From the IMG/VR virus record IMGVR_UViG_3300025891_000176, positions 1 through 28,241 of that record: a DNA stretch of 28,241 nt; one strand, 5' to 3'. Source of the DNA: a virus. Positions 14,608 through 22,093 of the stretch are shown here, piece by piece. The notes under the pieces are model-generated. The model saw only the letters and a list, made by a program, of their open reading frames with translations. It was not told where the DNA came from and did no database searches. Positions within the stretch are counted from its first letter, which is position 1. Every line of letters starts with the position of its first letter. A program made the translations under genes and the position numbers.

Positions 14608-15186
14608 ATGATCTTCGAAAATCTATTATGGCCAGCCGGGAAAATAAACCCGTCTGGCATCAAGACTGAAGTTTACTTTATTGACAAGAGCTTCATTACT
14701 ACCTGGCCTAAAATTATTGGCGCTCCGCTAACTGCTACTGATAACGTTACCTTAGCAGGTGACTTTGGACTTGTAGTAGGTAAAAAGTGGAATAGACTCT
14801 ACACAACCCAGGGAAAAGGGAAAGTAGATTTTGAACCAATTGGCGAAAAGGATTGTAAAATGTTCAACAATAAAGGAACATTCAAATTTCCTGATATCAG
14901 CAACGAGGCCAAAAGCCTGGCGAAATCTGCTATCAACTCAAATGTCATTTTTATTGTGCCCCTTCCTCACGAAAGTGAAAAACGGTACATCGTACTTGGA
15001 GACGAAAACTATGACCTTGAAGTAACTGTAAAAGGCGATTCAGGCGATGCACCCGGATCAGCAAAGGGTATTACCATCGAGGTAACAGCCCCTGCCACTA
15101 CCCCGCTCCCGAATTATATCGGTGCATTGGTAACAGCAGAAGGCTCACTTGATATTGAAACCGGCGTATTTACCCCCACTGTATAG
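14608..15186 (+). CDS. Putative virion structural protein (decoration or tail-tube candidate)
   Basis: A 192-residue, strand-rich protein directly after the major capsid gene. The N-terminus MIFENLLWPAGKINPSGIKT leads into alternating strands (VTLAGDFGLVV, GKVDFEPIGEKD). Residues ~135-192 form a threonine/valine/glycine-rich domain with the look of a small beta-sandwich (GITIEVTAPATTPLPNYIG). Position suggests a capsid decoration or stabilising protein; a major tail protein is another possibility. A terminator follows 17 bases after its stop, so it ends the protease-capsid transcription unit or allows strong expression of these genes. Confidence 0.6.
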   Translation: MIFENLLWPAGKINPSGIKTEVYFIDKSFITTWPKIIGAPLTATDNVTLAGDFGLVVGKKWNRLYTTQGKGKVDFEPIGEKDCKMFNNKGTFKFPDISNEAKSLAKSAINSNVIFIVPLPHESEKRYIVLGDENYDLEVTVKGDSGDAPGSAKGITIEVTAPATTPLPNYIGALVTAEGSLDIETGVFTPTV

Positions 15187-15203
15187 ACACTAACAAATAA
15201 AAC

Positions 15204-15235
15204 AAAGCCGGGGCCAACGCTCCGGTTTTGTTTTT
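15204..15235 (+). terminator. Rho-independent terminator after the capsid genes
   Basis: AAAGCCGGGGC pairs with GCTCCGGTTTT (11 pairs including two G-U) around a CAAC loop and runs into GTTTTT. It separates the capsid genes from the packaging genes. Read-through or another promoter would be needed for the genes downstream; the next ATG is only 13 bases away. Confidence 0.8.
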
Positions 15236-15247
15236 AAAACTGTGATT

Positions 15248-16018
15248 ATGACACCACATGAAGAAATAAAAGATTGGCTGGATTCTGAAACGAAGGATTT
15301 TGAAGCCGGTTATGTATTGTTTGTCCGATTTTCGCACAACCGGGCGCTTGCGTTGTACCTGGCACGGAAACACGATTTATTGAAGCTAACGTATGAGCTT
15401 CAAAAGATCAGCGACCGTCCCACACTGAAGGATGCTCCGGTTATGCCGATTGGTCCGATATTGAAGATGGTTAAATCTTCAGAGGAGAAAGTAAACGGAA
15501 TTACCGATGCCGGCAATCTAATTGACAATACAGAGCAAAAGGTACGAATCATCAAGGATGGCAAAGTTCAGTATGATGATCTTCCGGAAGAACTTAAAAA
15601 GCTGTATGATGAAAATACGGCCAGTTATAAAAATATGCGCACGCTTCACGAACAGATGAAGCTCGCTAAAACCGATGAGGAACGCGCAGAAAAGAGGGCT
15701 ATCATCGATACACTTGATGATGGGATCTCCGGCAACTGGAAGATCATTGATGACTGGGCTGCAGGGAAAATAACGGAGGCTGATTTAGTCGCAGCAACCG
15801 GAGAGCAGGAAGAGTACAAACAGATCAACGCTGCCCGGACCTACCTTTCGCGCAATATCTCTAAGATGGAAGTACTGAAAGGTGAAAAGCACGAAAAGAT
15901 GAAGCTCGATCTTCGCACCAGGGTAACTTATCTAAGATCGAAGAAAGCGGATATCAGTCTTGAAACGCTGGTTAAACTGGCCAAACATGGCGTCATCGAC
16001 GAAACTGAATTGGGTTAA
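15248..16018 (+). CDS. Helical, charged protein of the head/packaging module
   Basis: A 256-residue protein from ATG 15248; an in-frame GTG at 15242 is possible. It is highly charged and mainly helical (EEIKDWLDSETKDFEAG at the start, LHEQMKLAKTDEERAEKRAI in the middle). The C-terminus carries RTRVTYLRSKKADISLE. No membrane or signal segment. Such helical proteins just upstream of terminase genes may be scaffolds, head completion factors or terminase partners, but none of these is shown by a motif. It overlaps the next gene by 32 bases. Confidence 0.6.
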   Translation: MTPHEEIKDWLDSETKDFEAGYVLFVRFSHNRALALYLARKHDLLKLTYELQKISDRPTLKDAPVMPIGPILKMVKSSEEKVNGITDAGNLIDNTEQKVRIIKDGKVQYDDLPEELKKLYDENTASYKNMRTLHEQMKLAKTDEERAEKRAIIDTLDDGISGNWKIIDDWAAGKITEADLVAATGEQEEYKQINAARTYLSRNISKMEVLKGEKHEKMKLDLRTRVTYLRSKKADISLETLVKLAKHGVIDETELG

Positions 16019-16454
16019 CGGCATTGCCCCGTTCTTATCAAATCAAATTCAATTTCAGGATGTATTTGATTTTATGTTGGATGACTGCGGAAGAGCTGAT
16101 AAAATGGTTATCAGCTCTTTTGCTATTTCAGAGGCTCTGGTTCGCAGGATCATCCGAAACCGGCACCGGATTGATCACCTGACATTATACCTGGACTTCA
16201 CCATTGCCAGCCGTAATCCGCGAATGACAATGTTTGCAGCTAAAAATGTTGATGAGCTTTACCTGACTAATAATCACAGTAAAACGATTTACACTTCAGG
16301 AAACGGAAAAGAGTACCTGGCAGTAATATCAAACAATGCAACCAATAATCACCGGTACGAATGTGGACTGGTGATCAGTTCCAGGGAAGTGATCAATTGC
16401 TTCAGAGAACAATATAATCAAATGAAAAACGACAGTGTAAAGTGGGATGGATAA
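15987..16454 (+). CDS. Possible phospholipase-D-fold protein with degenerate HKD motif
   Basis: A 155-residue protein. ATG 15987 is chosen to limit the overlap with the preceding gene to 32 bases. The sequence has MVISSFAISEALVRRII, LTLYLDFTIASRNP, then NNHSKTIYTSGNGKEYLAVI followed by SNNATNN and E. This follows the outline of the PLD superfamily half-site: H-x-K, a strand, then SxNxTxN-x3-E. The Asp normally found after H-x-K is replaced, so catalysis is doubtful. A role as nuclease-like or structural partner of packaging is speculative. The next gene starts 8 bases before its stop. Confidence 0.55.
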   Translation: MASSTKLNWVNGIAPFLSNQIQFQDVFDFMLDDCGRADKMVISSFAISEALVRRIIRNRHRIDHLTLYLDFTIASRNPRMTMFAAKNVDELYLTNNHSKTIYTSGNGKEYLAVISNNATNNHRYECGLVISSREVINCFREQYNQMKNDSVKWDG

Positions 16455-16716
16455 AGAATTATTGGAGAAGGTTGAAGAGTATGCGTCACTGTTTTTCACA
16501 GTGGACGAAATATCATTAATGCTCGAATTGAGCCCCTCAGATTTTCGGCGTGAAGTCAGATATGGTAAAAGCGATCTTGCCAAATCCTATCACCGGGGCA
16601 AACTGAAAACAATGGTCGAGATCAGACGGCTCACGGTTGAGTTTGCTAAAAAAGGGAGTCCGCAAGCTGAAGCATTTGTAAAGGATTACATCGAAAAACA
16701 GGAAGAAAATGAGTAG
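16447..16716 (+). CDS. Small HTH-like protein of the packaging module
   Basis: An 89-residue, mainly helical protein. Residues ~10-45 (YASLFFTVDEISLMLELS, then SDFRREV) suggest a helix-turn-helix of the kind found at the N-terminus of small terminase subunits, followed by a basic helix (YHRGKLKTMVEIRRL). It overlaps both neighbours by 8 bases. It may be a separate DNA-recognition protein working with the terminase, or a packaging regulator. No family is recognised with certainty. Confidence 0.6.
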   Translation: MDKELLEKVEEYASLFFTVDEISLMLELSPSDFRREVRYGKSDLAKSYHRGKLKTMVEIRRLTVEFAKKGSPQAEAFVKDYIEKQEENE

Positions 16717-17290
16717 GAAGGCGAATCTCGATAAGTTTCATGATGTGCTGTTCAAAGATTTTGATGAACAGCAGCATCTTACGCTGGTTGAACGCGAACA
16801 GCTGAAGCGTTATCGTGCTGCCTATGCTCAATCACTCGAAAACCCATCTATCACAGATACAAAGCTACGTGATTACCTAATGAATGAATACGGTATATCC
16901 CAAACTCAGGCCTATTACGACATCGCAAATATCAGGATCCTGCTCGGTAATGTGCGCAATGCCGGAAAAGAGTGGGTCAGGTACCTGGTGAATGAAACGC
17001 TCAAAGAAGCCATTGAAGCCTGCAGGACAAAAAAGAAATGGAAAGAGGTAATTCTAGCAACTAATGTTTTAGGCAAATACAATAAACTCGATAAAGATGA
17101 TGCAATAGAGTATCCCTGGGAGGATATTCTTCCGATCCCTATTGAGCCAACTAATGACGTGACTGTACTGAAAGTGAAACCGCTTGCCAATAAAGAAGAG
17201 GAAATCCGAAAGATGTACGAAAAGTACAAAGGCGAAATTGACATTGAAGATATTGGCTATGAGGAGTTAGAGAATGAGCGAAACGATTGA
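16709..17290 (+). CDS. Terminase small subunit candidate
   Basis: A 193-residue protein ending 17 bases inside the start of the terminase ATPase gene, the standard place of the small subunit. The middle holds a DNA-binding-like stretch (YLMNEYGISQTQAYYDIANI), with the pattern of a helix-turn-helix that reads a packaging site. A long helix follows (VNETLKEAIEACRTKKKW). The C-terminal ~50 residues are acidic and probably contact the large subunit (EEEIRKMYEKYKGEIDIED). The assignment rests on position, size and HTH outline. Confidence 0.65.
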   Translation: MSRKANLDKFHDVLFKDFDEQQHLTLVEREQLKRYRAAYAQSLENPSITDTKLRDYLMNEYGISQTQAYYDIANIRILLGNVRNAGKEWVRYLVNETLKEAIEACRTKKKWKEVILATNVLGKYNKLDKDDAIEYPWEDILPIPIEPTNDVTVLKVKPLANKEEEIRKMYEKYKGEIDIEDIGYEELENERND

Positions 17291-18338
17291 TAAAAAGAAG
17301 ATCTATTTTTCGGATCCGCAACTGGAGTTTCGTTATACAGCAGCTCACACCAGTGTTGTAGTAGCCGGTCGCCGGTTTGGGAAAACTCACGGCTTGGCAG
17401 CTCCCTGGCTATTAAGGAATGTGCAATATATGCCACGTGCTGCAGGAGCTATTGTCGGTTCCACTTTTCAGCAGATTCTTACCCGGACACTCCCGGGAAC
17501 ATTGACTGCTCTTGAAGATATGGGGTTTTACCGTAACGTCCATTATTTTGTCGGAAGAAAACCACCGGTCACCGCAGGATTTAAAAAGCCTGTCCGGGAA
17601 CCGGTTTCCTTTGATCATGTTATATCCTGGTATAACGGATCAGTTCAATACCTGATTTCTCAGGATATTCCAGGATCCTCAAACTCTCTCACGCTTCAAT
17701 ATGTGATGGGTGATGAAGCAAAGTTTTTGAACTTCGATAAATTGAAAGATGAAACATTCCCCGCGAATGGAGGATTTAAAGGTTCATGGGCAAATTGCCC
17801 CTGGCTAAACTCTATGCTGTTTATCTCAGATATGCCAACGACCAAGAAAGGTTCATGGTTTCTTAACTATGCAGACAAGATGGATCCGGAGTTAATCAAT
17901 ATGATTCAATCCCTGGTAAAAGAGATCTTCAGACTAAAATCACAAATCCAAAATACCTACACAGTTCGAATGATCCGGGAATATCAGCTGAAGCTCGCAC
18001 AGTTCCGGAGTATCGCTGTCTATTATCGCGAATGGTCATCCATTGAAAATATTGAACTGTTGGGTAAGAAGTATATCCAGCAGATGAAGCGGGATCTTCC
18101 ACCACTTGTTTTTCAAACATCGATTCTTTGCATTCGCCCAGGGAAGCTGAAGGACGGGTTTTATCCTGCATTATCAGAGACCAGGCATATGTATTCAGCT
18201 TACGATAACTCCTACCTGCTCAATCTTGATTATGACTTAGATAAGATGAAAGAACCCGACTGCCGGCAGGATGGAGACTTAGACCTGGATGATCCTTTCA
18301 GGACCAGAACAAAAATTACCATAAGATGCATTCTTTAA
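17274..18338 (+). CDS. terL: Terminase large subunit, truncated to the ATPase domain
   Basis: A 354-residue fragment. The ATPase domain is intact: Walker A GRRFGKT at 32-38, Walker B-like VMGDEAKF with Asp147/Glu148, and a coupling-like SDMPTT motif at 185-190. A complete phage TerL usually runs 450-600 residues, with a C-terminal RNase H-like nuclease that cuts concatemers. Here the frame changes character after DLDLDDPF (~18300) into RTRTKITIRCIL and stops, and the next gene is an integrase. No other frame continues the terminase. The fragment could still bind ATP but should not resolve packaged DNA. The likely cause is insertion of the second element. Confidence 0.8.
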   Translation: MSETIDKKKIYFSDPQLEFRYTAAHTSVVVAGRRFGKTHGLAAPWLLRNVQYMPRAAGAIVGSTFQQILTRTLPGTLTALEDMGFYRNVHYFVGRKPPVTAGFKKPVREPVSFDHVISWYNGSVQYLISQDIPGSSNSLTLQYVMGDEAKFLNFDKLKDETFPANGGFKGSWANCPWLNSMLFISDMPTTKKGSWFLNYADKMDPELINMIQSLVKEIFRLKSQIQNTYTVRMIREYQLKLAQFRSIAVYYREWSSIENIELLGKKYIQQMKRDLPPLVFQTSILCIRPGKLKDGFYPALSETRHMYSAYDNSYLLNLDYDLDKMKEPDCRQDGDLDLDDPFRTRTKITIRCIL

Positions 18339-18447
18339 TAAATCACACTGTTATACATGGTGTTACGAATTTAAATATAACCAAAATACATGTTATTGAT
18401 AATTATTCGTTCCCCGTAACGTTCCCTTTATTATCTTTGTAAAAAAA
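18296..18447. other. Presumed junction of element 2 with the terminase gene (att region)
   Basis: Terminase-like coding ends near 18300 and the integrase starts at 18448. The stretch between is A/T-rich with no gene. It has ATACATG twice (18354-18360 and 18384-18390 approximately) and a separated GTTACG/CGTAAC pair, features that could serve as integrase arm sites. The core sequence cannot be fixed, because the other end of the element is outside the window. Confidence 0.45.
18432..18439 (+). promoter_or_regulatory. TAnnTTTG promoter element of the integrase
   Basis: TATCTTTG matches the Bacteroidetes -7 element exactly and lies 8 bases before the integrase ATG. No clear TTTG -33 box is seen at the right distance. 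If used, transcription starts at or next to the start codon, so the mRNA would be nearly leaderless. Confidence 0.45.
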
Positions 18448-19719
18448 ATGTTTTTCCTTAAAGACAAGAACAAAGATAACACAACGATTGAAGCAATCGT
18501 TAGGTACAAGGGACAAAGGTTTAAATTTTCAACGGGAGAAAAGATATGTTCGACACATTGGAATCCTGTTAAGTCAAGATGTAAAGAGGTTCGTCAATAT
18601 CCTGAAGGTGCATCGATCAACCTACGGCTGGATATCTGGGAAAATCACACCAGGACAGTTCTGGGCAAATTCGCTTTTAAATTTAAGATTCCCACACAGG
18701 AAGAGTTTAAAGAAGCATTGAAGATGGCCGCTTTCGGGGCAACGGAAGATGAATCCGTCATCAGTTTTGTCGATTTCGCCAAAAAGCACAAGGAAACTTG
18801 TACTAAATCACCTGGTACTAAAATAGTGTACCAATCGGCAATAAAGTGGCTTGAATCATATGAAGAACAGAGTGGCAAAAAATTACTCTTCACTGATATG
18901 AACAATGAGTTTTACAACCAGTTCTATTTATTTGTTTTCGCTTCAGGAAAAGTGAATTCTCCCAATTTTTTCGGCACTTTGATTAAGAATATTAAAGTAT
19001 TTATGAACGTAGCCAGAGAAGAGGGACTTCATGATGTCAATAGTCACAATTCATCCTCTTTTAAAAAATTGGACATCGATGTAGACAATATTTACCTCAC
19101 AGTTGATGAACTCATTAAAATACACCGGCTCAATATTACCGAAGAGCTCGTGACAAGCAATTGCCCATTGATAAAAATGGAAAAGGTAAAGGCAGAGGTT
19201 AAATTGCTTGAGCTTACCCGTGGCCGTTTTTTGATTGGTGCATTTACTGCACTCAGGGTGTCAGATTTCACAAGGATCGAGGAATTGAACATCAAGGATA
19301 ATATCATCCGGATACGGACTGATAAAAATGATTATCCTGTTGTGATCCCTGTTCATTGGGTAGTAAGGGAAATTCTTGATCAGGGATTTAATCTGACTGA
19401 AAAAATAAGTGACCAGATAATTAACAAAAAGATTAAGGTGCTATGCCGTTGTGCCGAAATAGTCGAACCTGTTGTACTTGCCAAATTTGAAATTGGTAAA
19501 AGAACCGATATTGTAAAAGACAAATGTGATTGGGTCACCACTCATACTGCCAGACGATCAGGGGCAACTAACATGTATAAAGCTGGTATCCCTTCAATAT
19601 CAATAATGAAAATTACCGGACATCATACCGAAAAGTCATTCCTTAAATACATCAAAATTACTCAGGAGGAAAATGCCCAGATGTTGTCACTGCATTCATT
19701 TTTCAAGAAAGCCATTTAA
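18448..19719 (+). CDS. int: Tyrosine-family integrase of the second element
   Basis: A 423-residue site-specific recombinase. The N-terminal arm-binding domain has the Bacteroidetes outline (FFLKDK, RYKGQRFKFSTGEKI, then W). A core-binding helical domain spans about 105-205. The catalytic domain has Arg270 in TALRVSD, a likely Lys293, His366-x2-Arg369 in HTARR, His392 or His393 in GHHTEKS, and the nucleophile Tyr401. All catalytic positions are present, so the enzyme should be active in integrating and excising the element. It directly abuts the broken terminase gene and points into the element. It is followed by the convergent repressor gene. Confidence 0.92.
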   Translation: MFFLKDKNKDNTTIEAIVRYKGQRFKFSTGEKICSTHWNPVKSRCKEVRQYPEGASINLRLDIWENHTRTVLGKFAFKFKIPTQEEFKEALKMAAFGATEDESVISFVDFAKKHKETCTKSPGTKIVYQSAIKWLESYEEQSGKKLLFTDMNNEFYNQFYLFVFASGKVNSPNFFGTLIKNIKVFMNVAREEGLHDVNSHNSSSFKKLDIDVDNIYLTVDELIKIHRLNITEELVTSNCPLIKMEKVKAEVKLLELTRGRFLIGAFTALRVSDFTRIEELNIKDNIIRIRTDKNDYPVVIPVHWVVREILDQGFNLTEKISDQIINKKIKVLCRCAEIVEPVVLAKFEIGKRTDIVKDKCDWVTTHTARRSGATNMYKAGIPSISIMKITGHHTEKSFLKYIKITQEENAQMLSLHSFFKKAI

Positions 19720-19775
19720 AATAATTAGTCACCTAAAATTTTCTGAGTGGATGATTCTTTTATCAGAACGCCATC

Positions 19776-20447
19776 TTATTTGACTGACATGCAAAGTAAA
19801 ACCCTGTAAATGCCAAATATATCCTCCTTGCTAATGTCGAAGGGTACATAGTTCGGATCAGGGTTTATTGAAATGCAACGCAGGCAACCTTCAGTTTCGG
19901 AGGGCACAATTTTCTTAATTACAGTTCCATTGCAGGTATCCAGAACGAATACCTTGCCCCACTCTATGAATGCTTTCTCGTTTATCTTTTTAATTAATAC
20001 CTGAGAACCGTTAGGATATTCAGGTGCCATGCTGTCACCTGCCACGTTTATCCCAAATTCAGCTCCTTTAATCGGAGAAAGAATGTGCTCACAGTCATCT
20101 CTTTTAACTGATACAAAAAAATCGTTAAGACTTCCTCCCTGGGCAGAAATAGGAAGTAATGGAATTAAAACTATGTCTTTGGATGGTGTCTGCGATTCTT
20201 CTTTTATTCCATCCCTAAACATTGGAGTTTCACCTGTAAGAAGCCAGGAAGGATTAATCTGAGGGAATGATGACAATATTTTTTGAAGGGTTTCATAACT
20301 TGGAGCTTTTTCCTTGTCATTGATAATTCTCCCTATTGTTACATTATTGTTCGGGTAACCAAGTGCCTTACTAAACGAATTCGGATTCAGTCCAAGTTCT
20401 CTAATTAAAATCTCCAATCGTTCACTTATTGTTTGTTTTTCTGTCAT
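19776..20447 (-). CDS. CI-like phage repressor with HTH and S24 peptidase domain
   Basis: A 223-residue repressor. The N-terminal XRE helix-turn-helix (about 7-70) has LGLNPNSFSKALGYPNNNV. The C-terminal LexA/S24 domain has the serine nucleophile Ser139 in VAGDSMAPEYPNGS and the likely base Lys178 or Lys179. The self-cleavage site in this family is usually Ala-Gly, about 35 residues before the serine; here that place reads SAQGGS (101-106), so cleavage may differ. It maintains lysogeny by binding the operator region at 20716-20805. It is encoded on the minus strand, convergent with the integrase, and preceded in its operon by the gene at 20444-20689. Confidence 0.9.
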   Translation of the reverse strand: MTEKQTISERLEILIRELGLNPNSFSKALGYPNNNVTIGRIINDKEKAPSYETLQKILSSFPQINPSWLLTGETPMFRDGIKEESQTPSKDIVLIPLLPISAQGGSLNDFFVSVKRDDCEHILSPIKGAEFGINVAGDSMAPEYPNGSQVLIKKINEKAFIEWGKVFVLDTCNGTVIKKIVPSETEGCLRCISINPDPNYVPFDISKEDIFGIYRVLLCMSVK

Positions 20448-20689
20448 CTAATGTTTGTGTATTCGAATCTGTATGCTTTACCCTGAAATGGGTCAATTAT
20501 TATAAAAAGTAAATTCCGCTTTAATCCAAAGCGGATATATTTTCGATCTTCATTGAGTAAAGTAAGCCTCTCGCAACCTATCTTATAATGAAGAGTATCA
20601 AGGTGCCAAACGCCTATTAATCCTCCATAAAGTGGTAATTTCTTTATTGCAACTTCAAACCCGGTTACAACAAATTTTTTATCAGTCAC
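20444..20689 (-). CDS. Small protein encoded upstream of the repressor
   Basis: An 81-residue frame with a GTG start whose stop overlaps the repressor start by 4 bases, suggesting coupled translation. The sequence is strand-rich (KKFVVTGFEVAIKKLPLYGG, LLFIIIDPFQGKAYRFEY) and has no recognised domain. A GGTTACAA octamer, like those in the 10971-11249 array, lies within its first codons on the plus strand (20663-20670). It would be made in the lysogen with the repressor. The unusual start codon and lack of similarity keep confidence moderate. Confidence 0.5.
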   Translation of the reverse strand: MTDKKFVVTGFEVAIKKLPLYGGLIGVWHLDTLHYKIGCERLTLLNEDRKYIRFGLKRNLLFIIIDPFQGKAYRFEYTNIR

Positions 20690-20715
20690 ATACTACAGTC
20701 TATCACCTAATTGAA

Positions 20716-20805
20716 ATTTCTCACAAATGCATTGTGAGAAATAACTTCTATTTGTTTGTATATTCACAAATAGTTTGTTGATATTTGCGAACAAATACAA
20801 ACAAA
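20716..20805. promoter_or_regulatory. Operator region between repressor and early genes
   Basis: Four inverted repeats are packed in 90 bases. ATTTCTCACAA (20716-20726) is the exact reverse complement of 20732-20742, 5-base spacer. CTATTTGT (20748-20755) pairs with 20766-20773. TATTTG (20782-20787) pairs with 20792-20797. TTTGTTTGTAT (20751-20761) is the exact reverse complement of 20795-20805. They are likely binding sites for the repressor and perhaps an antirepressor, controlling divergent transcription. A further palindrome, GTAAACAAGTTTAC, is at 21025-21038. The stretch 20690-21058 holds no gene I can support. Confidence 0.7.
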
Positions 20806-21058
20806 AAAGTTTTGAACGCATCATGCACCATGTTGAATTTTCACAAACATTCATTCCCAAAATCTGCCAAAACTTCCACTACGGACACAGCTGAAAAAGA
20901 CTGCAATCCTGATAACTGGCCGAATCTGTTGGTTCACCAACGAAGAATCGGACAATTCTTTGAATATGACAGATTTCGATTAACGGATATAGTGAGTTTT
21001 CAACCTGTTACCGATGTTTCAAAAGTAAACAAGTTTACACCTATAAACAATACTATAA

Positions 21059-21307
21059 ATGGTACACAAAGAGAATTTCAGAAAAGCATTTGAAAACCTA
21101 CGAAAAAAAGATGCTTCAATTGTAAAAGAGACAATTACCCGCAGGTGTGGGTGGGGCTCCTTCCAACTGTTCTATATGAAAATGCGGGGAGACCGAACTT
21201 TGCAAGCAAGGAACCAAAAGAAAGTAGATGAAATTTCAGTAGTCGAAACTACATTCCGGGCATTCGGGATCGATGCATGGACCGGCAACGAATTAGTAAC
21301 TGTTTAA
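21059..21307 (+). CDS. Small DNA-binding-like early protein
   Basis: An 82-residue protein, the first likely rightward gene after the operator region. Sequence core: ASIVKETITRRCGWGSFQLF, then KMRGDRTL, then ETTFRAFGIDAW. This is the pattern of small helix-turn-helix proteins in Bacteroidetes phage early regions. It corresponds in position to the 1-222 gene of the first element, though the sequences differ. The LuxR-type gene starts 10 bases after its stop. A 14-base palindrome lies 20 bases upstream of the ATG and could be an operator. The role as early regulator is inferred. Confidence 0.65.
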   Translation: MVHKENFRKAFENLRKKDASIVKETITRRCGWGSFQLFYMKMRGDRTLQARNQKKVDEISVVETTFRAFGIDAWTGNELVTV

Positions 21308-21317
21308 CACCCCAGCC

Positions 21318-21596
21318 ATGCAGCCACAAATCCTTACCAAAACAGAAGATCAGGTAATTCGGCTTAAACTTCAAGGATTCAGCCGGAAGGAGATTGCCGC
21401 ACTCACGTTTCGTTCCACCGGTACGATACAAAGGCATTTTCAGAATGTATATGAGAAGCTTAATATTCAGAATGAGATTGAGCTTTACAACTGGTATGCG
21501 GAAAACATTCTTGATATCAACATCCGAAAGATGTTACAGATGGCAGTTTGCATGACTCAGGGAATAATCGCAGAAGTACCACTGAAGATTGAATAA
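21318..21596 (+). CDS. LuxR/GerE-type HTH regulator, short form
   Basis: A 92-residue protein made almost entirely of a LuxR-type helix-turn-helix: LTKTEDQVIRLKLQGFSRKE, then IAALTFRSTGTIQRHF, then VYEKLNI. No N-terminal sensing domain is present. The C-terminal ~30 residues form an amphipathic helix (NIRKMLQMAVCMTQGIIAEV) that may serve for dimer formation. It matches in position and domain the C-terminal part of the 219-755 protein, which carries an extra Cys-rich N-terminus. It likely controls genes of the second element. The next 89 bases have no gene. Confidence 0.8.
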   Translation: MQPQILTKTEDQVIRLKLQGFSRKEIAALTFRSTGTIQRHFQNVYEKLNIQNEIELYNWYAENILDINIRKMLQMAVCMTQGIIAEVPLKIE

Positions 21597-21685
21597 AGGA
21601 AAAATGAGTAATGGCCGTTAGTGAAAACCGGGGTAGTTTAATGACAGGTCAGGTTAAAATTTAAAAATGAATTTAAAAAATTAAA

Positions 21686-21988
21686 ATGATGGAACAGGAA
21701 GTGATTTATAAGGCATCAGCCAAAGAGATGCGGACACTGCTACTCGAACCAGTACGGAATGAGGCCAGAGCAGAGCTGAGAGCAAAATTTAATGACAAGC
21801 TGGTAGATGTGGAAACAGTGGCTAAGATTCATGGAGTGCACCCACATACTATACGAGCGTATGCCAAATCAGGCGATTTAATTCATCAGGATCGTAATGA
21901 AAAGGAAGAGTACAAATTCAAGCTTGGAGACGTCCTGGAATTTGACTTTAAGGAACTGAGACGGCAACTTAAAAACCACAAGCTTTGA
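21686..21988 (+). CDS. Excisionase/MerR-like HTH protein
   Basis: A 100-residue protein. Residues ~40-90 follow the winged-helix outline of excisionase-type and MerR-like DNA-binding domains: LVDVETVAKIHGVHPHTIRA, then YAKSGDLI, then YKFKLGDVLEF. The N-terminal 35 residues are a charged helix (LLLEPVRNEARAELRAKF). ATG 21689 is an equally good start. In an element with a tyrosine integrase such a protein is a good candidate for directing excision, but its distance from the integrase and the lack of the most typical motifs leave transcriptional roles open. No counterpart is seen at the start of the window. Confidence 0.65.
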   Translation: MMEQEVIYKASAKEMRTLLLEPVRNEARAELRAKFNDKLVDVETVAKIHGVHPHTIRAYAKSGDLIHQDRNEKEEYKFKLGDVLEFDFKELRRQLKNHKL

Positions 21989-22071
21989 ATGCACTTGATC
22001 CCTGGCCAGACTTAATCGTCACTGTTGTTGCATTTGCTCTTTTATTGCTGGTGTGCAAAGAGTTTCCCTAA
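21985..22071 (+). CDS. Candidate 28-aa membrane microprotein
   Basis: A TTG start overlapping the stop of the preceding gene (TTGA) opens a 28-residue frame with a single strongly hydrophobic segment, IVTVVAFALLLLV, flanked by an acidic N-terminus (DPWPD) and a charged end (CKEFP). The composition is typical of single-pass membrane peptides and unlikely for random A/T-rich DNA. The start codon is weak and the frame very short, so this is a suggestion only. Confidence 0.3.
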   Translation: MNALDPWPDLIVTVVAFALLLLVCKEFP

Positions 22072-22093
22072 AGAAATAAAAGCAAATAAAATA

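Noticed and set aside
18290-18345. Simple frameshift in the terminase gene instead of insertion.
   Set aside because: No other frame after 18300 continues a terminase-like sequence; the next coding sequence is an integrase.
20785-21093. Open frame between the operator region and the first early gene (TTG start, or ATG at 20830).
   Set aside because: It begins within the operator repeats, overlaps the 21059 gene by 35 bases, and has a low-complexity composition with no recognised motif.
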